From: Liolophura sinensis
Taxonomy: Eukaryota > Mollusca > Polyplacophora > Chitonida > Chitonidae
NCBI RefSeq assembly: GCF_032854445.1
Contig: NC_088303.1
Span: forward strand, 25,801,501-25,865,500
Direction of reading: 5' to 3'
DNA: 64,000 nt
Part shown: one piece after another, positions 1 through 13,139 of the stretch
Layout of the letters: every line of letters begins with the position of its first letter
Position numbering within the stretch: position 1 is the first letter of the stretch
Position numbers and translations under genes: made by a program
The notes under the pieces: model-generated
Told to the model about the DNA's origin: nothing
Databases searched by the model: none
What the model saw: the letters and a program-made list of their open reading frames with translations, nothing else

Positions 1-258
1 GAATCTTGTTTTTGTATGCAAGTTTATTAAAATGTAAAGATATTGGATGACCAATTCAAACCATACTCAGTCTTTTTGTATAAATGGCTTTAGAGTTTTA
101 GACCTATAAGTGAAAGGAATGTTCCTCTAACTGAACACACGTTCGTGAAACTGACAAGAAACTGTATGGATGAACTGTAAATGGTTATGTGAAATCATGA
201 GAGGAGCAATGTTTATATCATATTATCAGTCAATAAAGCAAATATTTGGATCCTGGAA

Positions 259-475
259 GGGCCTCCATGGCTCAGTTGGTTAGCGCGGTCAGTACAGGCA
301 CTGTGAGCTCAAGTCCAGCTCATGCTGGTTTCCTCTCCCAAAGTACGTGGGAAGGTCTGCCAGCAGTCTGCAGATGGTAGTGGGTTTCCACCCACCATAA
401 TGCTGGCTGCCATTGCATAAATGTAATATTCTTGAGTATGGCGTAAAATACCAATCAAATAAATAAGTAAATAAA
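259..475 (+). mobile_element. tRNA-derived SINE, family 1, near full length
   Basis: The head contains an A-box-like TGGCTCAGTTGGTTAGCGCG and a B-box-like GAGCTCAAGTCC. The body has GTGGGAAGGTCTGCCAGCAG, and the 3' end is the ATATTCTTGAGTATGGCGTAA motif followed by an AAATA-rich tail. Direct repeats at 246-258 and 476-488 match at 11 of 13 bases, which fits an old target-site duplication. Confidence 0.85.
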
Positions 476-1549
476 TTGGGTCCTTGAAAATTTGTTAGAA
501 AAGTGGGCCTCTAACATTCCCTGGAAAAACATGTTCATAAGTGTGTGCTGCTTGAATCAAGTTTATAGAGGATATACACATTGTTGCCTTTGGCACATAA
601 TTGTTGTTATGAAAAGGAATTTATGGCAGTAGTACTTTTCCTATTTGATTATCATCCAATGTTATTGCCAATGTTTTTTGTTTTTTTTTTTAACTGGAGT
701 TGGATAAAGGCTAGCAACAGCTGAATAGAACAAGGGGAATAATTCTTAATCCTTAGATCGTGATCGGACCTGAAGAGGAGTTATCTCCCTTAGAGTTGTT
801 ACATATCACAGGGCTCCCATTTGAAAAGAATTGAAGCGAATTTTTAATCAATAATTGACGAAATGGGTTTCCACCCCAGGTAAAGAAGCTATATCCTGAT
901 AAATACACATGCATGTAATTATTTTGTTTTTACTGACAATATTCCACAAAAAACAATTTCCTCCAGTATGCATTATTTGAACTTTTTTCAGGCAAGGCAT
1001 TGCCATTAGCAAGGTATGAAGTCTAGTTATCAAATGCAAACTATTATTTGTGTGTGCTAACGGACATCTTTGAGACTATTTTTAGTTACTTTTGTTACTA
1101 GAGAGTCATTGTTTAAGTTAAAAGTGGTACGTAATAATTGTTCTCAAATGAAGTCTGCAGTGGGAAATTTATGTCCTCTGAATGGGACGACTAAAACCCC
1201 TTCATCTCAACTATCAAAAACATGTATTCACCAATTTGAGTAAATAATTAATGTTTAAATGTACATAAGAGGAGAATAATATAGAATATTGCTAGGTGAT
1301 CTCAGAACTATATACAGCCCAGAGATTGTCATTATCTTGAGGAGAAAAGTTCTTTCATTCCTTGAGAACTTCAGATGATGTGTGACAATTTTCTCAAGCT
1401 TTGGTTATAACCTCTCCATGTATAAACATGTTTTCTGAAGTCGTAAGTTTTTTAAATATGAAAATTTCATTATTTGTAGGTGTGTCAATTAATGTGAAAA
1501 AATGTCAGATACATGTGTTTGTACACCCTCATTTAAAAAGATTATTTCT
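476..1549. other. No gene seen
   Basis: AT-rich, non-repetitive filler with a T run near 677. No supported coding frame. Confidence 0.6.
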
Positions 1550-1744
1550 ATGCACTCACCAATGCATAGTTCAAATCCAGCTCATCTTGGCTTCCTTTCT
1601 GGCCGTACATGGGAAGGTCTGTCAGCAACCTGCGGATGGTCATGGATTTCCCCAGTTTCCTTCCACCGTAATGATGGCTGTCGTTGTATAAGTGAAATAT
1701 TCTTGAGTATAGTGTAAACACCAATCAAATGAATAAATAAATAT
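1550..1744 (+). mobile_element. SINE family 1, 5'-truncated
   Basis: It starts near the B box (GTTCAAATCCAGCTCAT), continues with GGGAAGGTCTGTCAGCAACC and ends with TATTCTTGAGTATAGTG and an AATAAATAAATA tail. Short open frames on both strands here are products of the repeat. Confidence 0.8.
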
Positions 1745-3243
1745 TAATCTACACATACAGTAAATGACTTGAAGTTTTGTCCATGATGAAGTTGCACCTA
1801 TTGCCTGAGGTCTTGATCTTAGCAAAGAGTTTTGAGGCTTGAATGTTAGGAAGGTAGAAAGATATCCTACTCTAAGAACATATGTTTAAGAACCAGAGTT
1901 TATACTTACTGACACTTATTGATCTGAAAGAAATGTATTTTTTGGGGAGAGTGTTTAGGCCATTTACAGTAGTTAAATAAAGAAAGATAAACAAAAGGAA
2001 AACAATGGGATGGTAAAGATGGTGATAGACTTGTATTTAATGCTGAAAATTGATGAATTGTGTGGGATGAGATAAGTTGGCCATTACTTCTAGGAGATCC
2101 ATGTAAAATCTGCAATAATGCTGATGCACTAAAGCTACTTACATAGTTTTATCTGAAAATCTAATGGAATGAAATTATGCGTAAACGGGATTTTACTTAC
2201 TTTTGACGGGGAATATGATTCCTGCCATCTAAAACAAAGATAATCTGCTTGCATTCGCTTAAAAAAGGTCACATTCAAGCTCATAGCTTTATTACAATAA
2301 AATACACATTGTTTCATATCTCTTAAGAAATAAATATGGAATCACCAGAATTTTGTGAACTGTCACATGGATCAAAGCCTTCAGTATGCACTTTTCGAGT
2401 TACATCAACGACAACGCTGACATCTGAGTGAAAATGACGTCATCACTTTACAGCACAGTAAGGCTACTTGCCTGTCTGTTATTACACATGGTAATGATTG
2501 TGTTTACATCAAATTACCAGCAGAACATTATTATTTTTGCAATATTGGGAACCGAAACCCACCGAAGAACAGAATTCAGAGGATCATTCTGATTTTTTGT
2601 GATTTAGTTTTCTATAGTGTGTATACCATCCCATGTTAAAATTACCAGATTAGCCCTACCGTGCCATAAAGTGATGATGTCATGTCACAATGGGTCATCA
2701 CTCTGTTGTTGTAATGTCATATCTCCAAAACTGTGTATTGGAGGAAGTGATTTGTGGTACAAGGATGGGACCAGATTCTTGGTAAAGAATGACGAGAATA
2801 AAGCTCTGATTAAGGTTCTATTTCCTACAGTGGCGCTCGCTGGCTGAGTTAACTAAAGCCCTGCTCTCTATCGATCTAATCAAACCATTACCAATGATGG
2901 CATGTCTCAGGGTTGGTAATTTGTACTTGGAAACGGGCTGTCCTGTTTTCTAGGCTGTGTTTTCTCACCCACAACCTGCTCTGATATTTCATAAAAAATT
3001 TAGTGGCATTTTTGCAAATGAGATGATCATTTTTCTAGAATCTGACTGATTCATCCACCTTTTACACCCACTTAAGAGGGTTTTTTTTTTTTGAAGTTCG
3101 ATTAATTTCTTAATCAGAAAACCTTCAAAAGTGTAATTATGTATTATTTATGGGTTTCTGAAAGTCCTTTATTTCATACCAAACTTTAGGTGAAATGCAG
3201 TAAGTAAAATAGACAGCAGATCATGACCAAAATTTTGAGACAA

Positions 3244-3335
3244 ATGTCTCTCATTCACTAGGGCACAAAAGGTGCGAGTTCAATCCTGTCGTTGGACAAG
3301 GAATTCGTGGATTTGTTGCTCTGATCTCACTCTCT
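3244..3335 (+). mobile_element. Possible tRNA-derived SINE head fragment
   Basis: A B-box-like GTGCGAGTTCAATCCTG follows ACTAGGGCACAAAAG; no recognisable tail. It may belong to family 2. Confidence 0.3.
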
Positions 3336-3597
3336 ATGAGACCTTGTTGACATTAACAGTCTAATATTCATTGAAGACCACTCTTACATACAAGGTTTGC
3401 TTTAATAATGAGGATGTGATCTTCAGTACAATGGTAAATTAACGCTTGAAATGCTGAGGTTTGCATGACAGCTTTTAGTTGGCGTATGACTATTTTTGTA
3501 TTCATTGTATTAAATGATGTATTATCTGTGTTATTGTATATTAAGGAGCAATAAGAAGTTTATAGCTTCCTTTGATCACTGTAGTATCAGTATGGAC

Positions 3598-3662
3598 AAA
3601 AAAGGTCACCATAGAGCTTAAAAAGGTCACCAAAGAGCTCACAAAGGTCACCATAGAGCTCA
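3598..3662. repeat. Three copies of a 22-bp repeat
   Basis: AAAGGTCACCATAGAGCTYA repeated three times with few changes. Confidence 0.85.
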
Positions 3663-6600
3663 AACACATTTACATGTAACTCTTGACTTAATGTTTTAAG
3701 AAAAAAAATTTAAAAAAGAAAGGTGTTATGTGTATATGCTGTATTACGTGTGCTCACAGACATATTTTTGATTACTGCATTTCACCTAAAGGTTGGCTTG
3801 TGAACTTTCAGTAGCACATAACAACCTTAAATGATACTTTTGATACCAACACTTAAGTTTTTTCTGATGAGAAATGAAAATAGTTCACACAAAAAATCTT
3901 CAGAAGATAAATAAGGTCAATGAATTAATCAGAATGGAACAAAATGCGTCACTTTAAAGTACTAAACATTAGGTGAAATACAGGAATTCTGTTGGTGAAG
4001 CTCACTTACATAAGAAGTTTTACTTACTTTTTCTTTTCTCGTGGTACTGTCAAGTTTTTGTTTTTTTGTTTTTTTTTCATCTGTGCTGAAACTTATGCCC
4101 GGGAAAGGGAAACTGATCAAGATATGCTGATAGTTAAAGTGAAGCATTATCAAAATATAAGTCTTAGTTCCAGTGTGCTGAAATGCATGGAGAAGATTCC
4201 CTGAAAGGCCTTGCTATCTTTGTGGTGTGAAATCCAGTCTGCGTTTACAGTGTTCAAATTCAGCATGTTTTGTCGGCAGTGTCCAACAATCTCAGGGCTC
4301 TGTCAAATGTGACTGCTTATTTTGACTGTCTGACTGACAGGGGTAGCTAACATCGACAGCGTTTTAACATTTTAAATGTCTTAATTCTGCACCCAGAATT
4401 CACCCAGATACATATCGGTGGTTATTCGAAGAAGAGTTTTCAGATCGCGGAAGGGTGATAAAGTTTTGTGTAAACATTACACATCGATGCGGCCTGATCA
4501 TGTGATGTTATTTTCACCGCATTTCTCGTCCGATGTGGCAATATTGTGAAGATTGAAATCTGAGAGATGACATTTGATTTCAAAACCTTCCCCGGTCTAT
4601 GTCTAGATTGCCCCTTTCAAATCCTGCACACATCTGTCACGGATTTGCTTCCCTTTGTTGTATATTATTAGTTTACTTTGTGTGAGGGGGGGAAAAAAAA
4701 TGCTGTTAGAGCTAGGAACTGGTTGTGAGTGTATATCTATAGATAGTCGGGTGACAAAACATGATAGTGTCGTGAAAAGCTGGTAATGCGAGACCGCATG
4801 GAATGGGTGTAGTTAGAAGTCATCGAGGACTGAATCTGTCATCTAACATTTATTTCCTCGCAGTGATTGTGCATTTTGATGATATAACCACAGTGAAGAA
4901 GGGACTGAGGAAATACAACCACGCCTATAGAAAATGTGGAAGGAGAATCTTGCTCTAGTTTTGTTTGACTCAGCGAGCAGTTGCCACGCACATGCCGTGT
5001 CTCACGTAGTTATAAAACAATGTGGTTGATCTAGTCTTAGGACTGGAGACCAACACCAGCATGTACATATAGTTAGCATCAGACACATGGAAAACTCTAC
5101 ATGTTGTCTGCTCACTGCCACTGGCTTCGTACAGGTACTTAACAAGACACAAGTTTCTCTAATCCTAAAATCCAATTGTGTAAGGACATTTATCATAAAC
5201 AGAATATTTGTGTGTATTTCTGCCAGGTCAGAGTTATTAATTTTCCTTATAATGTTTCTTTTTGGGTAATGTTATCATGTCTGCTCTGGATTTGACTCTT
5301 TTCTTCCACAAAACAAATTCTACTGTGAAAAATAAAAGTTGTGGGAAATGACCTAAAAATCACACACACCTCAGATATGCATTTTTATACACAAAGAAAT
5401 GTAACAAAATATTTCTTTTGGTGCTGAAACTTTTTTTTTCGGTATCTTTCCAGTAGGATGTCAATCATATCATCCTACCTTCCAAACAAACCTCTGAAGA
5501 CCTTTTCTGAGGTAAATAAAATTCTCAGAAACAGGCAAAATGTGCTACTTGGTCCTGGGGGATATTTTAGGTCAGATTTACTGAACATATATGTACATGT
5601 AAGGGTGATCACAATTTGTAAGATGGAGGTCATAATCCTGTTTATTCTTTTAATTTAGCACCAGTGACATGTCTCTGACTTCAGATTTGACCTTCATCAC
5701 TAATTCATATCTGTCCAGGGCAAACTTTGAGGTTTGATCAGGGCTGAGCTGTTTCTCCTAGTCTAGGATCCAAGGCCTGGTCAAGCTGTCCTATTGACAT
5801 TTAATTATTGACCTCCCAGGTCTTGATTGACTTCATCGGTTTAATTATGTATTAAATTCCATGGCATTGCTATGAGGGCCGTGATTTGCCGTATTTATCC
5901 ATGTGATTTAAGAACGTGCCTCAGGTTAAATCTTGCTAACTTTTGTTTTGATAACATTTTAAAAGTTTGATGATAGGGGTAATGATAGGGATATATCTAT
6001 CTGACCTATCAGTATCAGCTTTTGAGAATAGTAAAGATCAAAATTTATTCTTAATTGCGATTTGTATGACTTTGTTAATTAACAGACGTCTAGAGAACTA
6101 AGGATGCCTCCTACTAATGGATGTGAATTTCAGACAGTTTCAACTCCTCCAATACTGTATGATGTACATCTAATTGAACGTTTACGTTAGTTAGATTATG
6201 ATTTTAATAAATTTGCTTGGTTTAAAATTGACAGTAATTTGGTATATGAAATTAGTCTCAAAGTTCTTGTTGAAAACATGTTTTAGTAAAGATGACCTGA
6301 ATATTTTTATGAAAATTTTTTTTTTTTTGCATTGCTGCTATTTATAACGCACAGTAGGCAAGAATCTTGGTGGAGAAATCGGTGGCAGCCAACTCACAAG
6401 TATCGTAATGTCACCTCCCAGCACTTGCTCATTTACTACAACTTTACAGTAAGGGAGAAAAAACTCTTTGCTTAATGTGCTGATTTTCTTATAAAATGGT
6501 ACCCTTGATTATTTTGCATTTAAATAAGGGGAAATAAGTGTTTGTAAATGTCAAATAATATGAAAATGCATATTTAAGGAAATCCAAAGATTAAAACATT

Positions 6601-7112
6601 TTAATTTTGTAGGTGGATAAAATTTTAGCTGCTGTCAACATGTGCCTGTATGGAAAAAAAATTAATGAAAAGACTCTTTCATACTATTTTTATAAATAAG
6701 ATTTCATGGTTATAACATGTTAGTGTCATTTTACTGATTCTCAGGTTTTCATTCCTTTCTTTGAATTCTAGAAAGCCTATTCATTAACTTTATATTAGCA
6801 TGAATGTTGAAAGAATAATGTACTGTATAGAAACAAAGATTTTGAGTTTTGTTCTTTTTGTACCTGTGCATCTTTTTTTGCTACTGCTGTTTTTTTCTTG
6901 TGGTCATCCTGTGGTCAGAGTATCAGGTGGTGTCAGAACAAACAGCAACAAAAGTTTGCTTTACCTGGACATGTTACCTGTAAATGGGAGGGTCCCACAG
7001 GTTTGCAAAATCTCCATGTGTGGCTTGAATAACAGGGCTTAAGGTTTGGATCTGCTACCAAATCTCAGATATTATACACAGTTCTTAATTCTTAGTTAGT
7101 GGTAATTTATGA

Positions 7113-7313
7113 AATGATTTACCAAACATTATCTTGTGTAAAGGTAGAATTGGCAAGACAACTTCCGACAGGAAACACACCCCTTTCGTGAGCCAGATTG
7201 AGGCCCAGACAAGGGAGAGTATTGACCAGTACGTGGATGACATGCCGCAGATTATCTGCAGGTTAAACATAGTGTTGACGGAGCACTCAGCCTCACCCAT
7301 CCCGTTGCTTTAA
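7113..7313 (+). CDS. Possible exon of an unidentified plus-strand gene
   Basis: An open stretch of 66 codons between TGA (7110-7112) and TAA (7311-7313). Its base composition and codon-like texture differ sharply from the AT-rich surroundings. From about 7143 it reads RIGKTTSDRKHTPFVSQIEA, then QTRESIDQYVDD and MPQIICRLNIVLTEHS: a charged, amphipathic, helix-like sequence unlike random translation. Possible acceptors end at 7143 or 7147 and a possible donor is CTGCAG|GTTAAA at 7261/7262; alternatively it runs to the TAA as a last exon. I do not recognise the protein. It could also be a remnant of a retrocopy, or conserved non-coding DNA that happens to be open. The YVDD string recalls a reverse-transcriptase box, but its surroundings do not fit. 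Confidence 0.3.
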   Translation, partial: NDLPNIILCKGRIGKTTSDRKHTPFVSQIEAQTRESIDQYVDDMPQIICRLNIVLTEHSASPIPLL

Positions 7314-7579
7314 CTGTTAAATAGATTTCCGCTTTTGTCAAACAGGTGAAAATACAAACTTCAGGTGTGCTGGCAGGAGCCACAGGTATCGTAAGATTCT
7401 GTTAAAGTGGAGGTGAATGATTTGATGAAGATGATACATCTCATTTTACATAAAGAAGAGGACCATTATGGCAGCCTTGTGATTTTTGTTTTTCAAGTAG
7501 GAGCTAGAGGCTTGTATTCAAGATAAGGTCAGGCTATTGTTCAGAGTTGTGATAGAGGTATTTGTGACTTCTCTGCATG

Positions 7580-7806
7580 CTGCTTAGCAGGACGTCACAT
7601 GTGATGTCCGTTTACTGTGGTTGGGCAGAGTGTCATATTTGATGTCATGGCATCAGTGTAGTCTTACTGGGCAGAGTATCATTTCTGGTGTATGTGTACT
7701 ATATACCATGCATGGTGTCGTGCCTGATACTGTGACGGGACAGGGTGTCATGTCTGATGTATCTACTGTGAAACAACAGGGTATCATATCTGGTGTCAGT
7801 ATACTA
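7580..7806. repeat. Degenerate tandem repeat, GGGTGTCATGTCTGATGT-like
   Basis: Four or five diverged copies of a CAGRGTRTCATRTCTGRTGT motif, spaced about 40-60 bp. It accounts for the small plus-strand open frame here. Confidence 0.55.
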
Positions 7807-8039
7807 TGACTGTTTGTGTTTGTAATAGTTATTAGAGACCATTGCGTAGTTTTTGTGTTGACCAGGTTCAGTTAAACTTCAAAATGCATCCCATCATATC
7901 ATGTGTTACAAAAATTCGAATTTTGGATCGTAATTTACATTGGACGCTGTCTTATAAATGTAAGTGTTTGAAAACAAAACAAATAAACAAAGGGTTGTGT
8001 TTTCTACAATGTAGGTTTGTAGACGTCCTTAAAGTTGGA

Positions 8040-8156
8040 CCTCTTCAGCCGTATATGGGAAGGTCTGGCAGCAATCTGCAAGTGGTTGTGGGTTTCCCTC
8101 GCACTCTACCCGGTTTCTTCCAATTTCGTACAACACCAATCAAATAAATAATCAAT
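8040..8156 (+). mobile_element. SINE family 1, 3' part with internal deletion
   Basis: ATGGGAAGGTCTGGCAGCAA, then GTGGGTTTCCCTCGCACTCT, then CACCAATCAAATAAATAA. The segment holding ATATTCTTGAGTA is missing. Confidence 0.75.
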
Positions 8157-8822
8157 TAAATTCTGATTTAAAAATGCATTTTTATGTTCAAAATAAATTT
8201 ATTCCTTTATATGGTGTGATTTTTAAGGTTGCCTATGTATAAGTGGGAATGTGGTGAAGTGGCCTCTTTCTGAGGTGGTAAAGTGGTTAGTGGATTTGTC
8301 AAACTGAGGAAGGATAAGCCATTAACAGGCCAGTTAGTATGTAAACTGTGAGAGATATCTATCTGGCTAACTGTTTATTTGACCAGCACATCTGTTAGAC
8401 GCATTCTCATAATAAACACGCATACATCACAAATTACCAACAGAGGAAAGGTTTTTTCCACCCTTATTTTACAGAAGAAGTTGTAAGGGGGATTTTGCGG
8501 GTTTTTTTTTTTTTTTTTTTGGCCTTTTTTTTGGCCTTTTTTTCACGATGCAGGGTGTGGTAATATGTATAAGTCACTCTTGCCATGTATGATGTGGGTC
8601 GACAATGACACTCATGGATAAACAGTGTCATTGCAGCCTGGTTCTCTGCAAATCCTGACCTGACCATTCAAGCAATTAGACTGACAGGTACATAGGGAGA
8701 CCGCTTTCTGCCTTAGTGGGGATATCATACCAAAATGTCAATAAACATGACAGTACTAAAATAGTTCGTACTATTATCCATACTGTAACTTTATGTATTT
8801 CATTGTTAAGTATGTCTCCCAA

Positions 8823-9022
8823 GCTCTCCTCAACTTCCTCCCACCCTAATACTGGCCGTTGTCTTATATTTATTTATTTCTTTGATTGGTGTTTTACGCC
8901 ATACTCAAAAATATTTCACTTATACGACGGCGGCCAGCATTATGGTGGGTGGAAACCGGGCCCGTTGTCTTATAAGTGAAATATTCTTAAGTACAGCATA
9001 AAACACTAATCAGATAAACAAA
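8823..9022 (+). mobile_element. SINE family 1, 3' part, interrupted by a second SINE
   Basis: The host copy reads CTTCCTCCCACCCTAATACT before the break and TAAGTGAAATATTCTTAAGT after it. The two halves join cleanly if 8869-8961 and one copy of the 13-bp repeat are removed. Confidence 0.8.
8869..8961 (-). mobile_element. SINE family 1, truncated copy nested in another
   Basis: A minus-strand 3' end (TTGATTGGTGTTTTACGCCA, then ATATTTCACTTATACGACGG) flanked by perfect 13-bp repeats CCGTTGTCTTATA at 8856-8868 and 8962-8974. These are the target-site duplication of its insertion. Confidence 0.85.
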
Positions 9023-10217
9023 TTTTAAGTATTTAATTGCAGTCCATGATCGCTCTTCTGCTAGGAATTTGTTCCTGAAGAAAAAATCATGGGAACAAAG
9101 TTATATGTATATACATCATAATTACCAAATAAAACAAATAATTTAATTTTATGCATATGGTAAAAATTGTATGGGCGTATGACATCCTTATTAGCAAACT
9201 CGTTTACAGGGTAAGAAAGTGGATAATTTATGTGATGCAAGTTGTAAACTATCCAGGATGTAAGGTGAGGTTTCACATGTGGCAGGTTTATGCTGAAGGA
9301 CACTTGTAGATGTTGAGGACTGTATTGAGTGTTCTAGTAAAACAGGTGGTACCGAGGAGATGCCCTGTAGATGGTGTCATTTGCCAGCCACGGCAGTCCC
9401 GTCCTCAAAAACAGGATCCGACTGATGACAAAGTTATGCTAGCTGACAGTTATGTGATAAACACGAGTTACCGGATCTCTTATGAAGCTCTTACAAATCT
9501 CATCAAATGGTTCTCCAGTTTTTATTTTCAAAAATCTAATCTATGCGCTGCACATTTAAGCTGTGTTGAATTGATGCATGTCTCCAATCTACTGATAAGG
9601 CTTATATATGGTCACATGATGACATTTGGGTAGCTCTCCTGCCCATGGCTGTCCCCATGAAAGAGAGGACTCTGGAGACAGAGTTAGGCAGCGAAATAGA
9701 ACACCAAAAGTGTTGTCAGCCTAGATGTCAGCCATCCCAGGATGATAGATTAATGAATTTCTAACAGGCTTATCTTTCTATGAAATTGACAAATTTTCAC
9801 CAGGTTTATCACATTTACTTCTATTTAAGAAACTGGACACTAAAGATTCCCGAATGGATGAGGTGCATAGTGGCTTAGTGGGAAAGAAAGCATTAAAATA
9901 AAGTAAACAAGAGTGGAAAGGCCATCAGATTTTATTATTACTTATTTTTGTTTTGTTTTTTTATGATTTTTTGCCATGAATTATGTAAAGACGAACTTGT
10001 TGATTGCAAAGAGGACTGTATGGACATGATAGTGTATGATTGCCAAAGATGTCATGCAACGGTACACTTTTACATGTATTGTCAAGTTTGAATAAAATTC
10101 CTCTGAACACTCATATAATATCTGTATGTGCACGGTAAAAAGACCTGAAGTAGAGAATGCTGGTTTTAGGAGCAACGAAAAGCAGGTGTGACTTTATAGG
10201 TCAGATACATTATCTAT
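9023..10217. other. No gene seen
   Basis: A 107-codon plus-strand open frame at 9310-9633 is the only one of note; it has no recognisable motif, and the part at 9340-9460 is more balanced than its surroundings. Confidence 0.45.
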
Positions 10218-10635
10218 TTGGTCCATAAACCTGGGATAATCGTTGGTTTCCCCTGGGCTCTACCTGGTTACCTTCCACCCTAATGCTGGTGGCTCTCATA
10301 TATACGTGAAATATTCTTGAGTACGGTGTAAAACGCCAATCAAATAAGTAAATTAATATTTGGTCCAAATGCCTGGGATGCATGGTCGTTGGTTTTCCCC
10401 AGACTCTACTGGGTTACCTCCCACCATAATGATGGTAGCCATCATATAGGTGAAATATTCTTGAGTTTGGCGTAAAACACCAACCAAGTAAATAAATAAA
10501 TAAATATTTAGTCCCTAAGCCTGGGATGGTTTCTCCAGCTTCCTCCGACCATAATGCTGGATGCCATCAAATCAGTGAAATATTCTTGAATATGGCTTAA
10601 AACACCAATCAAATAATAAATAAATAGTTGGTCCA
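10218..10635 (+). repeat. Three tandem copies of a SINE family 1 3' end
   Basis: A unit of about 145 bp (the last about 120 bp) starts at TTGGTCCATAAACCTGGGAT (10218), TTGGTCCAAATGCCTGGGAT (10362) and TTAGTCCCTAAGCCTGGGAT (10507). Each ends with ATATTCTTGA..., CACCAA and an AAATAAAT tail. The copies share the same non-SINE leader, so the array arose by tandem duplication rather than three insertions. Confidence 0.8.
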
Positions 10636-13139
10636 TATTACGACCCAAAATAATACATTGAAAAAAACCTCATAACTTTTAAATACAGATTTAATGATCT
10701 CTGTATTGATGCTTTCTTCATCCCTTGTGTCTTCTTCCTCTGGTATGTCAGAAGGTCATGAAGTATACTTAGTGTTAAGTAAACCTTAGCTTAGTGCACT
10801 TCATGTCTCTACAATAAACATTGTCATGGTAGTTAAGTACGTACTTAGCCAAGTGAGCTTCATGAAACCAAGCCCCGGCATCTTTATATACGGGATGGTC
10901 TCCTCCACCTATGACAATGGCTGCCATGGTCTCCGCAATCAAATATTCTTAAAATGCATTCATTTAAAAGAAAAGACAACACCAGACCAAATGTATGTGT
11001 ACACAAGCATCCAAAAAGTATCACATGTGAGTTTAAGAATCATATGTTTTTATATTTGTGATCTTGTTTAACCAAGTTTTCGCAGTTTCAAGTAAGCCAA
11101 ATCAAACACACTGAGAAACTCGAAAGTGCTGCTATTTCTATAACCCTAGGACATGGCTGCTCTGGCTAACGTCACCGAACTCCGACCCTTTTAAGCATGT
11201 GTGTAGAGTGTGAGAAATGCAACATTGTGTTTATGGTTGCTCTAACATGGCTCACCCCTTGGCCTCATAAAAACTCCTGATTAAAACTTGAATTCTAGTT
11301 ACTGAGCACTTATAATAATTATTATTATCACTATATTATTTGTTTTCTTTTATTTTAAATAATTAAATAAAACCTATATACATATATAGACGCCTATCCT
11401 CATAGCTTGTAGTGATTTTTCTTAATTCTACTGAGTACATGCTTTATGCCCATAGCGTCAAAATTCAAACTTCATGACCTGTGACCTCTTGATTGCTCCA
11501 ATCAAATCTGCCCTTTGTTGTCATTCTGCATCTTATTATGTGAATGACTCTGTGAACTTTTGGAGCATATTAGTCAGAGGAAGTTATCATTGGTTTTGCA
11601 TATATAAAGCTCAATTATCACATTCACACCTGTGAATCATTAGTGTGATATTAGGTCTTTATCAAAGTTCAATTAAATTTTCACTAATTGAATAAATAAA
11701 AATGACACATTTTAAAAATAAATTGAAGCCAAGAAGACAGGTCAAGTATATACTTGTGAGTACAGGTAGATGCACATGTGCATAGTTTACCTACTTTATT
11801 TAACAATCAAATTTTGTTTAGTTCATCCACTGACAGGGTTTTTATTCTTTAAGAAGGATAAAAATTTATACTTGTAAATTTAATGGATCAGATGTTAGAT
11901 GGATTAGCATGCCCTCATGACTGCATGTCACCATGATTAATGAGGAATCAGTTTTCAGTATGAGCATACATGTAAGTGTCCATCTTTTGACGGGGTTTTT
12001 TTTGTTGTTGTTTTTTTTTTCACTATTCTTTTCACTCTGATTTAAAAGTGGTTCGTGTATTATTTTTTTTCTGGTCTAGTCTAGCTTTTATTGAGGTGGA
12101 GAAAAGTTTTATCAGATGTAATTTGTTGTAAACTCACATTGAGAATAGGGATGTGTATACATTAATTTGATATTGATAATCAATAGGGAGAAATTCTGAC
12201 CTGGACGCCTACTGTATCACCATGAGGTACATTTCTAACAGAGCAGCACGTCAGAATTGTCGAGAAGTGTGACTCTTACTGAATAATAATGCCTCTTCAT
12301 TTGTTTCATTAGCGGAGCAAACACATCTGCGCCTGAAATCCATGAGGAGCAAATTGTGCAATCCACACGCTTGTCTTATGGAACACTGTTTTACATATGA
12401 TTTTTTGAACAAGGTCGATATGATTATCGATAATTAATGCTAACGAATTGTTTTTACCTGTCTGACACTGCTATCGTCTCTCTTTGCAATCGTTAAGGTG
12501 TATTGGTTTTAAAGCCGCTTATTGAAGATCTGCCAAGTTGTTGACAGCTATTGTTTTGGACAAACTCTTTGACGATGTCAGCAAGGCTTTCGATGCCCTA
12601 GAGGGCACTAATCACTGGTGCCTTGCCTGTTCCCAATGGTCCTTCTGTTAATTCTTTAGGAGAGGCAGTCGGAAAATCCTGTTGTCATTTGGCACAACAA
12701 ATATAATTATTGACGACGTTAAATTTGAGTGTGGGTGCCTGAGTATGTGCTCAGGATTTGCAGTGTCAGAAATTGAGACAATAGGTTAAAGATTTATGGG
12801 ATACAAAGTCAATGTGGGTAAACTCTCTGAGAAGTTAATTGGATTTCATGATGTCATGCTATTTACCTAACTTATTTCTCTGTTCTTTTTATACATAGAG
12901 AGAAAGCTTGAGGTATCCTGAAATCACATAACTTTTCATTTCCTTTCTGTATATCTGTTTTTTGGCAATTTCTGGCATGTACTTTAATTATTTGGTCCAT
13001 ATTATGTGTAGATTTATATGGACAGACATACAGGAATCTTGTAGAAGCAAGGTGTGTATATGTAAACTTTCTTCAGTGAGTTTCAATCTTTATTTTAAAA
13101 AGTTATAGATACAATTCTCAACATAGGTATCAAAGTTGT
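10636..13139. other. No gene seen
   Basis: AT-rich. The stretch 12180-12680 is unique and balanced and may be non-coding functional DNA; two T-rich tracts lie near 11997-12020. Confidence 0.5.

Larger units (their letters stand above)
1745..7112. other. No gene seen
   Basis: AT-rich sequence with several T runs (3083, 4070, 5431, 6319). The part at 4200-4560 is more balanced. Apart from the small repeats listed, nothing can be assigned. Confidence 0.5.

Noticed and set aside
7200-7260. YVDD string as a reverse-transcriptase active site
   Set aside because: The flanking residues are charged and helix-like, not the hydrophobic strands round an RT catalytic box, and no other RT blocks are present.
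9310-9633. 107-codon plus-strand frame
   Set aside because: Part of it (9340-9460) looks balanced, but I see no domain and no convincing splice sites.
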